A stretch of DNA of 64,000 nt from CAZVYJ01 sp964631565 (GTDB lineage: Bacteria > Planctomycetota > Phycisphaerae > SM23-33), in contig CAZVYJ010000013.1 in assembly GCA_964631565.1 (NCBI GenBank), positions 1 to 64,000 on the forward strand, read 5' to 3'. Every line of letters begins with the position of its first letter. The first letter of the stretch is position 1. Below the pieces are notes generated by a model. The model saw only the letters and a program-made list of their open reading frames with translations. It searched no databases and was not told where the DNA came from. Below, in pieces: positions 17,782 to 26,459 of this stretch. The position numbers and the translations under genes are program-made.

Positions 17782-20439
17782 TTATTCATCATCGGGTTTT
17801 ATATCCGGGTCTTTACCGTCTTTTGTTTCTTCTTCGACTATCGGCCTGATGCCGGCGCCGGTCAGTTGTTCTCTGAGCTTATATATGTTTTTTTTAAGCT
17901 CGGCCATGCGCACTTCGCGCCCCGCCATCAGGTTCACGGTTCTTTTCAGCTCGGCAGTTCTCTGCTCGACAAGCTCTTCCAGGTGCTGGCGGTGTTTGGC
18001 AAGTTCAATTTCCGCAGTTTTGCGTTCTGTGATATCCTGGAATGTGCCTCTCATTTTGATGCACCTGCCTGTATCGTCGTATATCGGCATGCCCATCGCA
18101 CGGCACCATAACGGTCTGCCTTTGGCGGTGCGGACCAGCAGTTCCAGGTCGAACGGCTCGCCTGTTTCGATGGATTTCTGATAGCTTTCCCGCAACATCT
18201 CGCGTTCTTTTTCCGGGTAATACGACAGGTGTTCATCCGGACCGGGCGGCGGATTCTGCGGGTCGATTTCGATTATGTCGTACAGCGCCCGTGTCCAGAA
18301 CGCCTTTCGCGTCACAAGGTCATGCTCCCAGCCGCCGATTTTCGCCATCGTGCCGGTCTGGTTCAGGATTTCTTCCTGTTTCTTTAACACATCCTCGGCC
18401 TCTTTGCGGTCGGTTATATCCTGATGTATGCCGGTCATGCGCAGCGGTTTGCCGGCCTTGTCCCGCTCTATTACAGAACCTGCCGCCATGATCCATCGCC
18501 ATTTTCCATCCTTTGTTTTCATCCGGAATTCATTCTGGTAAAAAGATGTTTCGCCCCTGAGATGAGCGTCGAGCTGTTTTGTGATGCGCTTCAGATCGTC
18601 CGGGTGTACGAACTTTTGCCATGTTTCAAAAGAAGGCTTCAGTTCATCGAGGGCGTATCCGATCATCTCGGCCCATCTCTTGTTGAATACGGCCTTGCCT
18701 GTAGGAATATGCCAGTCCCATGTGCCCAGGTTGGCGCTTGCAATGGTGAGCTGCAGCCGATTTTCGGTTTCTTCCAGGACCTGCTCCGTAAATTTCCGGT
18801 CGGTTATATCCCTTGCGCAGACGACGAAGCCTTTTATCTCTTTATTTTCGCCGATATACGGCGAGTACAGCACGTCCACCAGTCTGCGGCCGAGAGAAGC
18901 GAAGTCGCGCCATGCCTGGTAATGAACTGCTTCTCCCGCCAGTGCGCGTTGTGAGTATGGGGCGATGAGTTTTTCAAAAACATCCTTCGGGAAGAATTCG
19001 CTGATATGATGTCCTATCATCTGCTCTCTCGTCCTGCCGAATGCTTCGAGGTATGCGTTGTTGACGGCGAGATAGATGTAATTTTTATCCAGCAGGGCCA
19101 TCATGTCGCTGGAGCTTGAGACCATAAGGTCCATCGCCTGAAGGTATTCCTGGGCTTTTTTTTGTTCCGCCATGGCCCTGGCGAGTTTTATGTTGCTGAA
19201 GCTCAGGCGGGAGACGAACGTGGAGAATTCCGTCAGGAAATTCATGAAGGTTTTTATTTCGTCGCGGCTGAATCGAGGCACCCGCTTCAATGCGTCAAGA
19301 TACGCATTTTTGTCGAAGCCGTATTTTTCCGCCTGGGCGGCAAAAAAATCGGTATCGATAACTTCATCGTCGTAAAAGAACTGGCCGGTATAAATGTTTC
19401 CAACGTGCTTGTCGCCCATGTACAGGGGAGTCGCCACGTCCCAGAGGTTGTGTTTGCATTTGTAGGCGACATACTCGCCGGGCTTGATATGTTTCGCCAG
19501 GTACAGGTCGCTTTCGGTGCAGTACCTGGCCGCTTCCGGGTGCACTCTGTGGAATTTCGTGCATATATCCTGCCAGCCTGTCGCCACCAGGATATTGCCT
19601 TTGATGTCGAGGATTGCCGTACCAATGCCTGTCAGTTTGGTGAAATTCTCCATCATGGACTGTATCACTTCGGCATCGATGATGTTGGACAGTTCCTGGT
19701 CGAGTATGTCCGCTTCAGGCATGAGAATGGAATCGAGCTTCAGTCTCAGACGGTCTTCGCTTTCCCGCAGGGCCTCTTCGGCAAGTTTTCGCTCGGAGAT
19801 GTCTTCGCCGACGGCCTGGTAAGCAACAATTTTTCCCCTGTCATCGAAGATGGCGCGGGTTGTCCATTGCTGCCACACGGTCGGGTTGTTCGGAATCGCC
19901 ACCTTATATTCATGTGTTTTTGTGGGCGACTGCGGAGTCAGCGATCTGATGTCGGCTATTATCATTTCACGGTCCGCCTCCGGCACTACTGACGTCAAAT
20001 CGGCCCCGATGAGCTGCTCCAGTGTTTTGCCGAAACATTTGCAGTAGGCATTGTTGGCGTACGTGATTTTGAGGTCCGGCGCGAGTCTGCAGATAAGTGC
20101 CGGCGAATCTTCCGTGATGGCCCTGTAGCGGTCCTCGCTTTCGCGCGCCGCCTGCTCGATCTTTTTTATGGACCTGAACATCGGCGCTATCAGGATGATG
20201 CCGGCCAGCATCAGTGTGGATGTGATGAGAGCGACGGTTTCCGCGGCCGGGTCGGGTGTTGTGCCGTTGGCGATGGATTTGTAAAGCGTTATGCTTCGGC
20301 GGGCAGCCATGAGCAGAATCGCCGCGGCTATCAGCAGCCAAGTCGTTCGGTGCTTCGTAATCCATATCAGCCTGACGGCCAGCAATGCCGCTATGAACTG
20401 CAGGAAGACTGATACAGCTAGGATCCATTTCTCTATCAC
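17782..20439 (-). CDS. Membrane PAS-PocR-PAS sensor without a kinase domain
   Basis: 885 residues from GTG 20439 with GAGGAG upstream. Three N-terminal hydrophobic segments (about 5-26, 32-47, 68-88) anchor it. Then come PAS 1 (about 100-225), a PocR-type sensory domain (about 240-415, with Cys-containing YCTESD and YKCKHNLWDVATPLYMGDKHVGNIYTGQF), and three PAS/PAC domains (about 430-550, 555-685, 690-810). The protein ends in a coiled coil containing the GREVRMAELKKN motif. No HisKA, HATPase, GGDEF or HTH follows. It presumably signals by contact with the PAS kinase encoded 90 bases downstream. PocR domains bind small hydrocarbon-type ligands in known cases; the ligand here is unknown. Confidence 0.88.
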   Translation of the reverse strand: MIEKWILAVSVFLQFIAALLAVRLIWITKHRTTWLLIAAAILLMAARRSITLYKSIANGTTPDPAAETVALITSTLMLAGIILIAPMFRSIKKIEQAARESEDRYRAITEDSPALICRLAPDLKITYANNAYCKCFGKTLEQLIGADLTSVVPEADREMIIADIRSLTPQSPTKTHEYKVAIPNNPTVWQQWTTRAIFDDRGKIVAYQAVGEDISERKLAEEALRESEDRLRLKLDSILMPEADILDQELSNIIDAEVIQSMMENFTKLTGIGTAILDIKGNILVATGWQDICTKFHRVHPEAARYCTESDLYLAKHIKPGEYVAYKCKHNLWDVATPLYMGDKHVGNIYTGQFFYDDEVIDTDFFAAQAEKYGFDKNAYLDALKRVPRFSRDEIKTFMNFLTEFSTFVSRLSFSNIKLARAMAEQKKAQEYLQAMDLMVSSSSDMMALLDKNYIYLAVNNAYLEAFGRTREQMIGHHISEFFPKDVFEKLIAPYSQRALAGEAVHYQAWRDFASLGRRLVDVLYSPYIGENKEIKGFVVCARDITDRKFTEQVLEETENRLQLTIASANLGTWDWHIPTGKAVFNKRWAEMIGYALDELKPSFETWQKFVHPDDLKRITKQLDAHLRGETSFYQNEFRMKTKDGKWRWIMAAGSVIERDKAGKPLRMTGIHQDITDRKEAEDVLKKQEEILNQTGTMAKIGGWEHDLVTRKAFWTRALYDIIEIDPQNPPPGPDEHLSYYPEKEREMLRESYQKSIETGEPFDLELLVRTAKGRPLWCRAMGMPIYDDTGRCIKMRGTFQDITERKTAEIELAKHRQHLEELVEQRTAELKRTVNLMAGREVRMAELKKNIYKLREQLTGAGIRPIVEEETKDGKDPDIKPDDE

Positions 20440-20559
20440 GACGAAACTCCTCTTGAGGCGTCAATGGCTGGTGTGCCTCAGCCTCAGTAAACGGATGCGA
20501 CGTGAAACGAGAATTTGTCGAATCTGTCCGGCGTCCTGCAAATGGCTACTGCATAAGTT

Positions 20560-20568
20560 ATTATAGCA
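20560..20568 (-). promoter_or_regulatory. Extended -10 promoter of the sensory operon
   Basis: On the minus strand TGCTATAAT matches the extended -10 consensus TGnTATAAT; no -35 is recognisable. It lies about 120 bases before the GTG of the PAS-PocR gene, just past the end of kdsA, so the sensory operon can be transcribed independently. Confidence 0.55.
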
Positions 20569-20571
20569 ATC

Positions 20572-21390
20572 CTAAATACGTGCGGCTTTGAAAACAGCAA
20601 GGCATCGCTTAAGCAGCGGCTCAATGTCTTCCAGAGCTATCTGGCTGGCGGCGTCTGATTTGGCCTTGTCGGGCTGCGGGTGCGTTTCCAGGAAGAGGGC
20701 GTCGGCGCCGGCCGCCAGCGCCGCACACGCAAGCGGGCCGGCGAATTCACGCCTGCCGCCGGATGCGTTGCCAAGCCCGCCCGGCTCCTGCACGGAATGG
20801 GTCGCGTCGAAAACCACCGGCGCGAACTGCCGCATCTGCAGCAGACCGCGCATGTCGGTGACGAGGCGGTTGTAGCCGAAGAACGTTCCTCGCTCGGTCA
20901 GCAGCACCTGGTTGTTGCCCGTCGAGCGGACCTTGTCAACGGCGAGTTTCATGTCTTCGGGGGCCATGAACTGGCCTTTTTTTACATTAACGCATTTGCC
21001 GCTTTTTCCGGCCGCCACGAGAAGGTCGGTCTGCCGGCAGAGGAACGCTGGTATCTGCACGCAGTCCAGCACGTCGGCTGCGGGGCCTACCTGCGATACG
21101 TCGTGCACGTCGGAAAGCACGGGCGTGCCGACTTCGTCGCGCACCTTCGCCAGCCACGCAAGCCCGGCCGACATGCCCGGCCCGCGATAGCTGTCCACGC
21201 TTGAGCGGTTGGCCTTGTCGTAGCTGGCCTTGAACACGTAGCCGATGTCGAGTTTTTTGCACACCTTGGCGACATGCTTTGCGACTTCCAGGCATATTTC
21301 AAGGCTTTCAGCCACACATGGACCGGCGATAACCGCCAGCCTGCCGCCTCCGAATGTCACCGAGCCGATATTGCATGTGTTTGCAGGCAT
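20572..21390 (-). CDS. kdsA: KDO-8-phosphate synthase
   Basis: 272 residues from ATG 21390, chosen because it shares its A with the upstream stop (TGATG), a classic coupling; the frame is open to 21423. It condenses arabinose-5-phosphate with PEP to KDO-8-phosphate for lipopolysaccharide inner core. Motifs: IAGPCVAES, FKASYDKANRSS, GTPVLSDVHD, IPAFLCRQTDLL, NVKKGQFMAPEDM, FDATHSVQ. The Cys in GPC marks the metal-dependent class of KdsA. Its presence supports an LPS-type outer membrane. Confidence 0.95.
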   Translation of the reverse strand: MPANTCNIGSVTFGGGRLAVIAGPCVAESLEICLEVAKHVAKVCKKLDIGYVFKASYDKANRSSVDSYRGPGMSAGLAWLAKVRDEVGTPVLSDVHDVSQVGPAADVLDCVQIPAFLCRQTDLLVAAGKSGKCVNVKKGQFMAPEDMKLAVDKVRSTGNNQVLLTERGTFFGYNRLVTDMRGLLQMRQFAPVVFDATHSVQEPGGLGNASGGRREFAGPLACAALAAGADALFLETHPQPDKAKSDAASQIALEDIEPLLKRCLAVFKAARI

Positions 21391-22334
21391 CAAGGTATGT
21401 ATCCTTTCCACGGCCAAGGCCACCGGCCCCTGTGGGGCGGAGGGATGAGGAGTTTTACTTTTTCGGGCACGACGCAGATATCAAGCGGCGTGCTGGGGCC
21501 CAGGTCGCCGTCGACCTGGCTGGGCACCGGTTCGTCGGTTTCGATATGCACTTTTTTGACGCGACGGTAAATCACATTGCCTTTAAGCGGGTGCATTCGC
21601 AGCAGCGTCCACATCGCGTGGAGCATCAGACCGGTCTGCTCGCGGCAGTTGAAAACGACCAGGTCCAGCAGACCATCGTCGAACCTGGCGTCGCGGCATA
21701 TCCGCAGCCCGACGGCGTAGCGGGATATATTTCCGATGAAGACCAGGCCTTGGCCGTCGAAGGTTTCCTCGCCGTCGGCGACGATTCGCATCCGCGGGAA
21801 ATTGTGCTCCCAGAACGTTCGCCATATCGGCCAGACGTAGCTCAGATGCGAGATGTGGCCGGTTCGTCCTGCGGCCAGGCGGCGGACGACTTCGCCGTCG
21901 AACCCCACGCCGATGATAAGCATGAAATTCCGCCCGTTAACCCGGCCGAGGTCACATTCGGCAATCTGCCCGTATCGCAGCACGTCGATTATTTTGTCGG
22001 GGCGGGAAGGGGTTTTAAGCTCCTTCGCCAGGAGGTTTTCGGTACCGGCCGGGCAGGGGAGTATAGGCACGTTGGTGCCGGCCAGTCCGTTGGCCACCTC
22101 GTTCATTGTGCCGTCGCCGCCCCATACTATCACCGCCGAGGCGCTGCCTGCTATCCGCCTGGCGTGGGTTGTGGCGTCGGCGGGGCCTGTGGTTACATAC
22201 TCGACAAACTCCATGCCTGCACGCTGCAGCGCCATACGCAGGTCGTTGAGCATGTGCTTGTGCCCGCCATACCCGCTCTTGGGGTTGACGATGAGATGTA
22301 AAGGCTTATGCTTGTCAGGGGTTATTGTAACCAC
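21390..22334 (-). CDS. Diacylglycerol kinase / YegS-like lipid kinase
   Basis: 314 residues. DAGK catalytic domain: LIVNPKSGYGG (nucleotide loop), VIVWGGDGTMNEVANGL and PCPAGTENLLAKEL, then the LIIGVGFDGEVV and SQVDGD segments of the C-terminal beta-sandwich. Members phosphorylate diacylglycerol, sphingoid or related lipids at the membrane. It overlaps kdsA by one base, so envelope lipid and LPS synthesis genes are co-translated. Substrate cannot be read from sequence. Confidence 0.9.
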   Translation of the reverse strand: MVTITPDKHKPLHLIVNPKSGYGGHKHMLNDLRMALQRAGMEFVEYVTTGPADATTHARRIAGSASAVIVWGGDGTMNEVANGLAGTNVPILPCPAGTENLLAKELKTPSRPDKIIDVLRYGQIAECDLGRVNGRNFMLIIGVGFDGEVVRRLAAGRTGHISHLSYVWPIWRTFWEHNFPRMRIVADGEETFDGQGLVFIGNISRYAVGLRICRDARFDDGLLDLVVFNCREQTGLMLHAMWTLLRMHPLKGNVIYRRVKKVHIETDEPVPSQVDGDLGPSTPLDICVVPEKVKLLIPPPHRGRWPWPWKGYIP

Positions 22335-22357
22335 GGCGCCTATTGTCCCTATGGGGA

Positions 22358-22385
22358 TTGCAGTTGTCTACTGTCTCGATATAAT
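22358..22385 (+). promoter_or_regulatory. Sigma-70-type promoter of the TPR-alphaCTD gene
   Basis: TTGCAG (22358-22363) and a perfect TATAAT (22380-22385) with a 16-base spacer, 76 bases upstream of the start codon, in the intergenic region divergent from the lipid kinase gene. Confidence 0.75.
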
Positions 22386-22461
22386 AATCGACTCGCGGCG
22401 GCGGGCCAACTGCCCGGTTGCCTATGAAATAACCTATTTCCGGTTTGAGGAGACATGCAAA

Positions 22462-23787
22462 ATGGAACAGGCCCAGCAGACCGGCCTAGATGCGATCATC
22501 GCCAAGGATACCTGGACGGCGGAAGATTATGCCGTACTTCTTGAACAGCTTTTTGCGATCAACGACGCAGCCGGGAAGTTCCGCGCGATTCTTGCGGATA
22601 TGGTTGCCGCGAATCCGGAACCGAAAGGTTCGGCCGCACTGAAAGTCGGCATCGCGAAATTCATGGTCGGCGACTCGGCCGATGCGATTAACGTTCTCGC
22701 CAACGCAACCGACAACAAGGACCGCCACTACTTCATGGGTCTTTGCTATCAGAACCTTCGCCAGTACGGCAAGGCCGCCGAGGAATTCCGGCGTGCGCTC
22801 GACCGCGGCTGGGACCAGCTTGAGATAGACGTTCTGCTTGTCGAGTGCGCGGCGCTGGGCGGCGACCTGGAAGGGGCATCCAAGGCGCTCGGCAAGATCG
22901 CGCCGAAGCTGAGCGGCAATGCCGACTTCTTCTATCTGCAGGGCCTCATCCAGGACCTTTCGGGCAACGGCGAGACGGCTGCGGAATCGTACGAGCAGGC
23001 ACGGCAGATTGATCCGGCCCACCCGGAGGCTACATTCCGCCTGGCATACTACTACGACCTGCACGGCGAGGAAGAAAGCGCAATCGAGCTTTACAAGGAA
23101 TGCGTAGCCAGACCCCCGGTTCATGCGAACGCGCTTCTGAACCTGTCGGTGCTCTATGAAGACTCCGGCAAGTACGAGATGGCCTACAACTGCCTCCAGC
23201 GCATACTGACGACCAACCCGAATCACTTCCGCGCGAGATTATTCATGCGAGACGTGATGGCCTCCAAGACGATGTATTATGATGAGGACAAGATGAAGCG
23301 CATTGCCCGCAGAAACGCGGTGCTGGATATTCCGGTAACCGATTTCGAACTGTCGGTTCGCGCACGCAACTGCCTCAAGAAAATGAATCTTCGGACGCTG
23401 GGCGACCTGGTTCGCACTTCCGAGGCGGAACTGCTGGGCTACAAAAACTTCGGCGAAACGTCGCTGAAGGAAATCAAGGAAATGCTGATGGCCAAGGGGC
23501 TTCGCCTTGGACAGGCCCTGGAAGAAGGCAGCGACCTCGCGCCGCCGCCTTTGGAGCAGCCGGCCGTCGTCGGAAACGAAGGCGTACTGGCGACCTCGAT
23601 TGACCAGGTGGAATTTTCCATCCGGTCGCGAAGGGCGCTGCAGAGCCTGAACATCCGCACGCTGGGCGACCTTGCTGCAAAGACCGAAGCGGAACTGCTG
23701 GCATGCAAAAATTTCGGGCAGACAAGCCTGAACGAAGTTCGCCAGAGGCTCGGCGATTACGGCCTGCAGCTTCGAGAGGTTCACTAG
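22462..23787 (+). CDS. TPR protein with two RNA polymerase alpha C-terminal domains
   Basis: 441 residues from ATG 22462 (GAGGAGA 8 bases upstream). Residues 50-270 are TPR-like helical pairs (YFMGLCYQNLRQYGKAAEEFRRAL is one unit). Residues about 288-350 and 378-441 are tandem alphaCTD helix-hairpin-helix domains: VRARNCLKKMNLRTLGDL with KNFGETSLKEIK, and IRSRRALQSLNIRTLGDL with KNFGQTSLNEVR. Compared with E. coli alphaCTD, copy 1 keeps the residues equivalent to R265, N268 and C269 that contact UP-element DNA; copy 2 keeps only R265. No alpha N-terminal domain is present, so it is not RpoA. A transcription or nucleoid scaffold role is inference. Confidence 0.92.
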   Translation: MEQAQQTGLDAIIAKDTWTAEDYAVLLEQLFAINDAAGKFRAILADMVAANPEPKGSAALKVGIAKFMVGDSADAINVLANATDNKDRHYFMGLCYQNLRQYGKAAEEFRRALDRGWDQLEIDVLLVECAALGGDLEGASKALGKIAPKLSGNADFFYLQGLIQDLSGNGETAAESYEQARQIDPAHPEATFRLAYYYDLHGEEESAIELYKECVARPPVHANALLNLSVLYEDSGKYEMAYNCLQRILTTNPNHFRARLFMRDVMASKTMYYDEDKMKRIARRNAVLDIPVTDFELSVRARNCLKKMNLRTLGDLVRTSEAELLGYKNFGETSLKEIKEMLMAKGLRLGQALEEGSDLAPPPLEQPAVVGNEGVLATSIDQVEFSIRSRRALQSLNIRTLGDLAAKTEAELLACKNFGQTSLNEVRQRLGDYGLQLREVH

Positions 23788-23826
23788 TATCACCATGAAG
23801 TTTCAGGGCGAGATAGGGCGAATAGA

Positions 23827-25095
23827 ATGGACTCTGTAAGGGTGCATCGTTTTATGAAGCGGGCTGCGCCGTTCCTTCCGCTTGCGATTCTTGTTCTTAC
23901 CCTGCTCGTTCTGACGGTTCATCCGCTCCCCGGCTGCCGCGATAACGGCATGGAAGGCTGCAAGCCCGCCGTTCTGCCTGACGGCACGCCGATTATCAGG
24001 GTGAGTCTTACCGACGCCAGTGTCAGCTCGGCGAATATCTCCGCTTCCGGGTCTTACAGCCTGAGCGTTGACGGCGTGCAGCGGATATCATCCTCCGCCG
24101 CCATGCACGACATGCCGGTCAGCCGCACCGGCGGAATTTGGGCTGTCGGCACGTATCGCGTCGACGGGCGGGAAGTGGTGCTGGCCCCGCGTTCCAGGGG
24201 ATATGTTAAGTTAAACGGCAAGCCCTATCGCGGCGAACTGCATCTGCTGGCCACCGGGTCAGACACTTTCCGGGTGATAAATTACGTTGACGTTGAAAGC
24301 TACCTCGCCGGTGTGCTTGCCCGTGAACTTTACGCAGGCTGGCACGAGCAGACGTTCCGCGCCCAGGCCATCGCGGCCAGAACCTACGCGATGTATCACA
24401 TGCTGACGGCAGGCAAAGGGCGCGAGTTCGACATCGGTATCGGCCAGGCGTGGCAGGTGTACGAGGGAATACAGGCCGAAACGCAGAAAAGCTGGAAGGC
24501 GGTTGAAAGCACGTTCGGCTGGACCCTCGCTTACGGGCAGGAAGGCCGCGAAAAAATATTCCAGGCTTTCTACTCGGCGTGCAACGGAGGGTACGTCAAC
24601 GGCGTGAACATCATGCGGAAGAACGAAAACATTCCGCCGCTGCAGGGCGGTCAGCAGGACGACGACGGCAGAAAATGCCCGAAATTCACCTGGCCGGCGA
24701 TAAAAGTTTCCAAAGCCGATATCTTCGCGGCGATAGTCAAATCGTACGGCAATACGAAAGACCTCGGCGGCGTTCAGGAAATCCGCGTGAAAACCCAGAC
24801 GCCTTACGGGCGGGCTGTCCTGCTCGAAATTGCAGGCACAAACGGAAATACGACATCCATGCTGGCCGAGGACCTGCGGGTCGCGATGATAAAGTACGGC
24901 ATCAAGGGGCTGTACTCGATGAACTGCAAGATGCGGGACGCCGGCGGCGACATCGAATTTTACGACGGTCGCGGCTTCGGTCATGGTGTCGGCATGAGCC
25001 AGTGGGGCGCGGAAGACAAGGCCGCCAGAGGCTGGACCGGCGAACAGATTCTCAACTTCTATTACCCGGGCGCGAAAATCGTAAAGGCTTATTAG
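23827..25095 (+). CDS. SpoIID/LytB-family exported protein
   Basis: 422 residues. The N-terminal hydrophobic helix (about 14-33) ends near PLPGC, which could be a lipobox. The SpoIID domain has VINYVDVESYLAGVLARELYAGW, then QTFRAQAIAARTYA, FYSACNGG and the C-terminal GFGHGVGMSQWGA. In SpoIID the conserved Glu (here in ARELYAG) is catalytic for cleaving peptidoglycan strands with denuded glycans. A wall-remodelling or division role outside the cytoplasm fits. It lies 39 bases after the TPR-alphaCTD gene in the same direction and may share its transcript. Confidence 0.9.
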   Translation: MDSVRVHRFMKRAAPFLPLAILVLTLLVLTVHPLPGCRDNGMEGCKPAVLPDGTPIIRVSLTDASVSSANISASGSYSLSVDGVQRISSSAAMHDMPVSRTGGIWAVGTYRVDGREVVLAPRSRGYVKLNGKPYRGELHLLATGSDTFRVINYVDVESYLAGVLARELYAGWHEQTFRAQAIAARTYAMYHMLTAGKGREFDIGIGQAWQVYEGIQAETQKSWKAVESTFGWTLAYGQEGREKIFQAFYSACNGGYVNGVNIMRKNENIPPLQGGQQDDDGRKCPKFTWPAIKVSKADIFAAIVKSYGNTKDLGGVQEIRVKTQTPYGRAVLLEIAGTNGNTTSMLAEDLRVAMIKYGIKGLYSMNCKMRDAGGDIEFYDGRGFGHGVGMSQWGAEDKAARGWTGEQILNFYYPGAKIVKAY

Positions 25096-25179
25096 CCTTC
25101 CCTCCAATAGCGGTCCTCTTTCGTCGCCGCCGCAGACAAATTTGTACACACGCCTTTGCCACATCAAGGGGAATTACTA

Positions 25180-25207
25180 TTGACACCTGAGAGATAGACT
25201 TTATAAT
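25180..25207 (+). promoter_or_regulatory. Consensus sigma-70 promoter of the HTH-EIIA operon
   Basis: TTGACA (25180-25185) and TATAAT (25202-25207), both perfect, with a 16-base spacer. This is the strongest promoter in the window and the start of transcription should fall about 25214. Confidence 0.9.
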
Positions 25208-25215
25208 TACGTACG

Positions 25216-25241
25216 GTGCATTATAAAGTACTATGATGCAC
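25216..25241 (+). promoter_or_regulatory. Inverted-repeat operator at the HTH-EIIA transcription start
   Basis: A 26-base imperfect palindrome: GTGCATNATA, six bases, TATNATGCAC, immediately downstream of the -10 box and covering the expected start site. A protein bound here would block initiation. The encoded HTH domain of the first gene is an obvious candidate; that link is inference. Confidence 0.65.
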
Positions 25242-25269
25242 TATACTGCCGGCATAAAGGGTTCTGAAA

Positions 25270-25971
25270 ATGGATACTTCACCAGCGGGGCAGGAAATAA
25301 TGACGCTTTCGGAGACCGCAGAATATCTGCAACTTGCCGAAAGAACAGTACTTCGAATGGCGCAGCGCGGGGAGATTCCCGCCGCCAAGATCGCCAGCCA
25401 GTGGCGATTCATCCGGCCGCTTGTTCGCGAGTGGCTTGTCGCCCAGATGCAATCCCTGCCGCTTTCGTCGTCCTCTGAGGTATCCGGAGGCTCCGGTAAA
25501 CATCTTCTGCCGCTGGCTGAAGTTCTTCGTCCGGAGCTTATGACGTTCGATATTCACCCGGGCCCAAAGGAGGATATTTTCCGCCAGCTGCTGGTTCCGC
25601 TGCTGAAGACCGGTTTTGCCCGAAATGCCGACCTTCTGCTGAAGAGCCTGGTCGATCGCGAGCGGATGATGACCACCGCCATCGGCCACGGCATCGCCGC
25701 GCCTCACCCCCGCAACCCGATTCCGGACATGTTCCCCGAGCCGGCGATTGCGATGGGCGTTTGCCCGCAGGGCACCGACTTCAATGCCATTGACGATCAG
25801 CTTGTGCATGTTTTCTTTCTGATTTGCGCGACCCGGATCGAGATACACCTGCAGCTGATGGCGAAAATTTCGTGGCTGTCGAGGCAGGACGTAATAATGA
25901 AACTTCGCGGCGTTTCGTCTCCTTCGGAGGCGATGGCGGTCCTTGCGGCGGCCGATGCGGTTTCCGGCTGA
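25270..25971 (+). CDS. HTH (excisionase-like) - PTS EIIA fusion regulator
   Basis: 233 residues. Residues 8-60 are an excisionase/MerR-like helix-turn-helix (MTLSETAEYLQLAERTV, then GEIPAAKIASQWRF). Residues about 85-230 form a fructose/nitrogen-type EIIA domain with phospho-acceptor H146 in IGHGIAAPHPR. Such a protein can couple phosphorylation state to DNA binding. It is followed 20 bases later by a second EIIA gene, and no EIIB, EIIC, HPr or EI is in the window, pointing to a regulatory rather than transport PTS. Confidence 0.9.
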   Translation: MDTSPAGQEIMTLSETAEYLQLAERTVLRMAQRGEIPAAKIASQWRFIRPLVREWLVAQMQSLPLSSSSEVSGGSGKHLLPLAEVLRPELMTFDIHPGPKEDIFRQLLVPLLKTGFARNADLLLKSLVDRERMMTTAIGHGIAAPHPRNPIPDMFPEPAIAMGVCPQGTDFNAIDDQLVHVFFLICATRIEIHLQLMAKISWLSRQDVIMKLRGVSSPSEAMAVLAAADAVSG

Positions 25972-25991
25972 GACGCGATAAGGAGCAGACA

Positions 25992-26447
25992 ATGAAGCTT
26001 TTTGAACATCTGAGGGAGCAGGCTGTTTGCGTGAACCTCGCCGCCCGGCATAAGGACGCCGCAATCGAAGAACTGGCGGCGCTGCTTGAAGGCGCCCGGG
26101 CCGTGAACGATTTCGTCGGATTCAAAAATGCTGTCTTATCGCGTGAAAAAGAACATTCCACCGGCGTGGGCAATCTTGTCGCCGTTCCTCATGCACGCAC
26201 AAACGCTGTGGACGACTTCGTCGTCGCTGTCGGCGTTTCGAAAGAGGGAGTGGAGTTCGACTCCGATGACGGAAAGCCCGTCAATCTCATCGTTCTGCTG
26301 GGCATTCCCACGCACATGATAAAGGTCTATCTGAAGCTCCTGGCGCATCTCAGCGTGCTGTTCCGCCAGGAAGGTTTCGTCGAAAGGCTGCGGGCGGCTG
26401 AGTGCGCATCCGACATCATCGAAACATTCGCGGCGTACGAGAAGTAG
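25992..26447 (+). CDS. PTS EIIA protein (fructose/nitrogen type)
   Basis: 151 residues from ATG 25992 with AAGGAGC upstream; the frame is open further up but overlaps the previous gene. The whole protein is one EIIA domain, with STGVGNLVAVPHARTN carrying the phospho-acceptor H67. PtsN-type proteins of this size receive phosphate from NPr/HPr and regulate partners. Here it is co-transcribed with the HTH-EIIA fusion and may exchange or compete for phosphate with it. Confidence 0.92.
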   Translation: MKLFEHLREQAVCVNLAARHKDAAIEELAALLEGARAVNDFVGFKNAVLSREKEHSTGVGNLVAVPHARTNAVDDFVVAVGVSKEGVEFDSDDGKPVNLIVLLGIPTHMIKVYLKLLAHLSVLFRQEGFVERLRAAECASDIIETFAAYEK

Positions 26448-26459
26448 CGGGGGCTTCCA

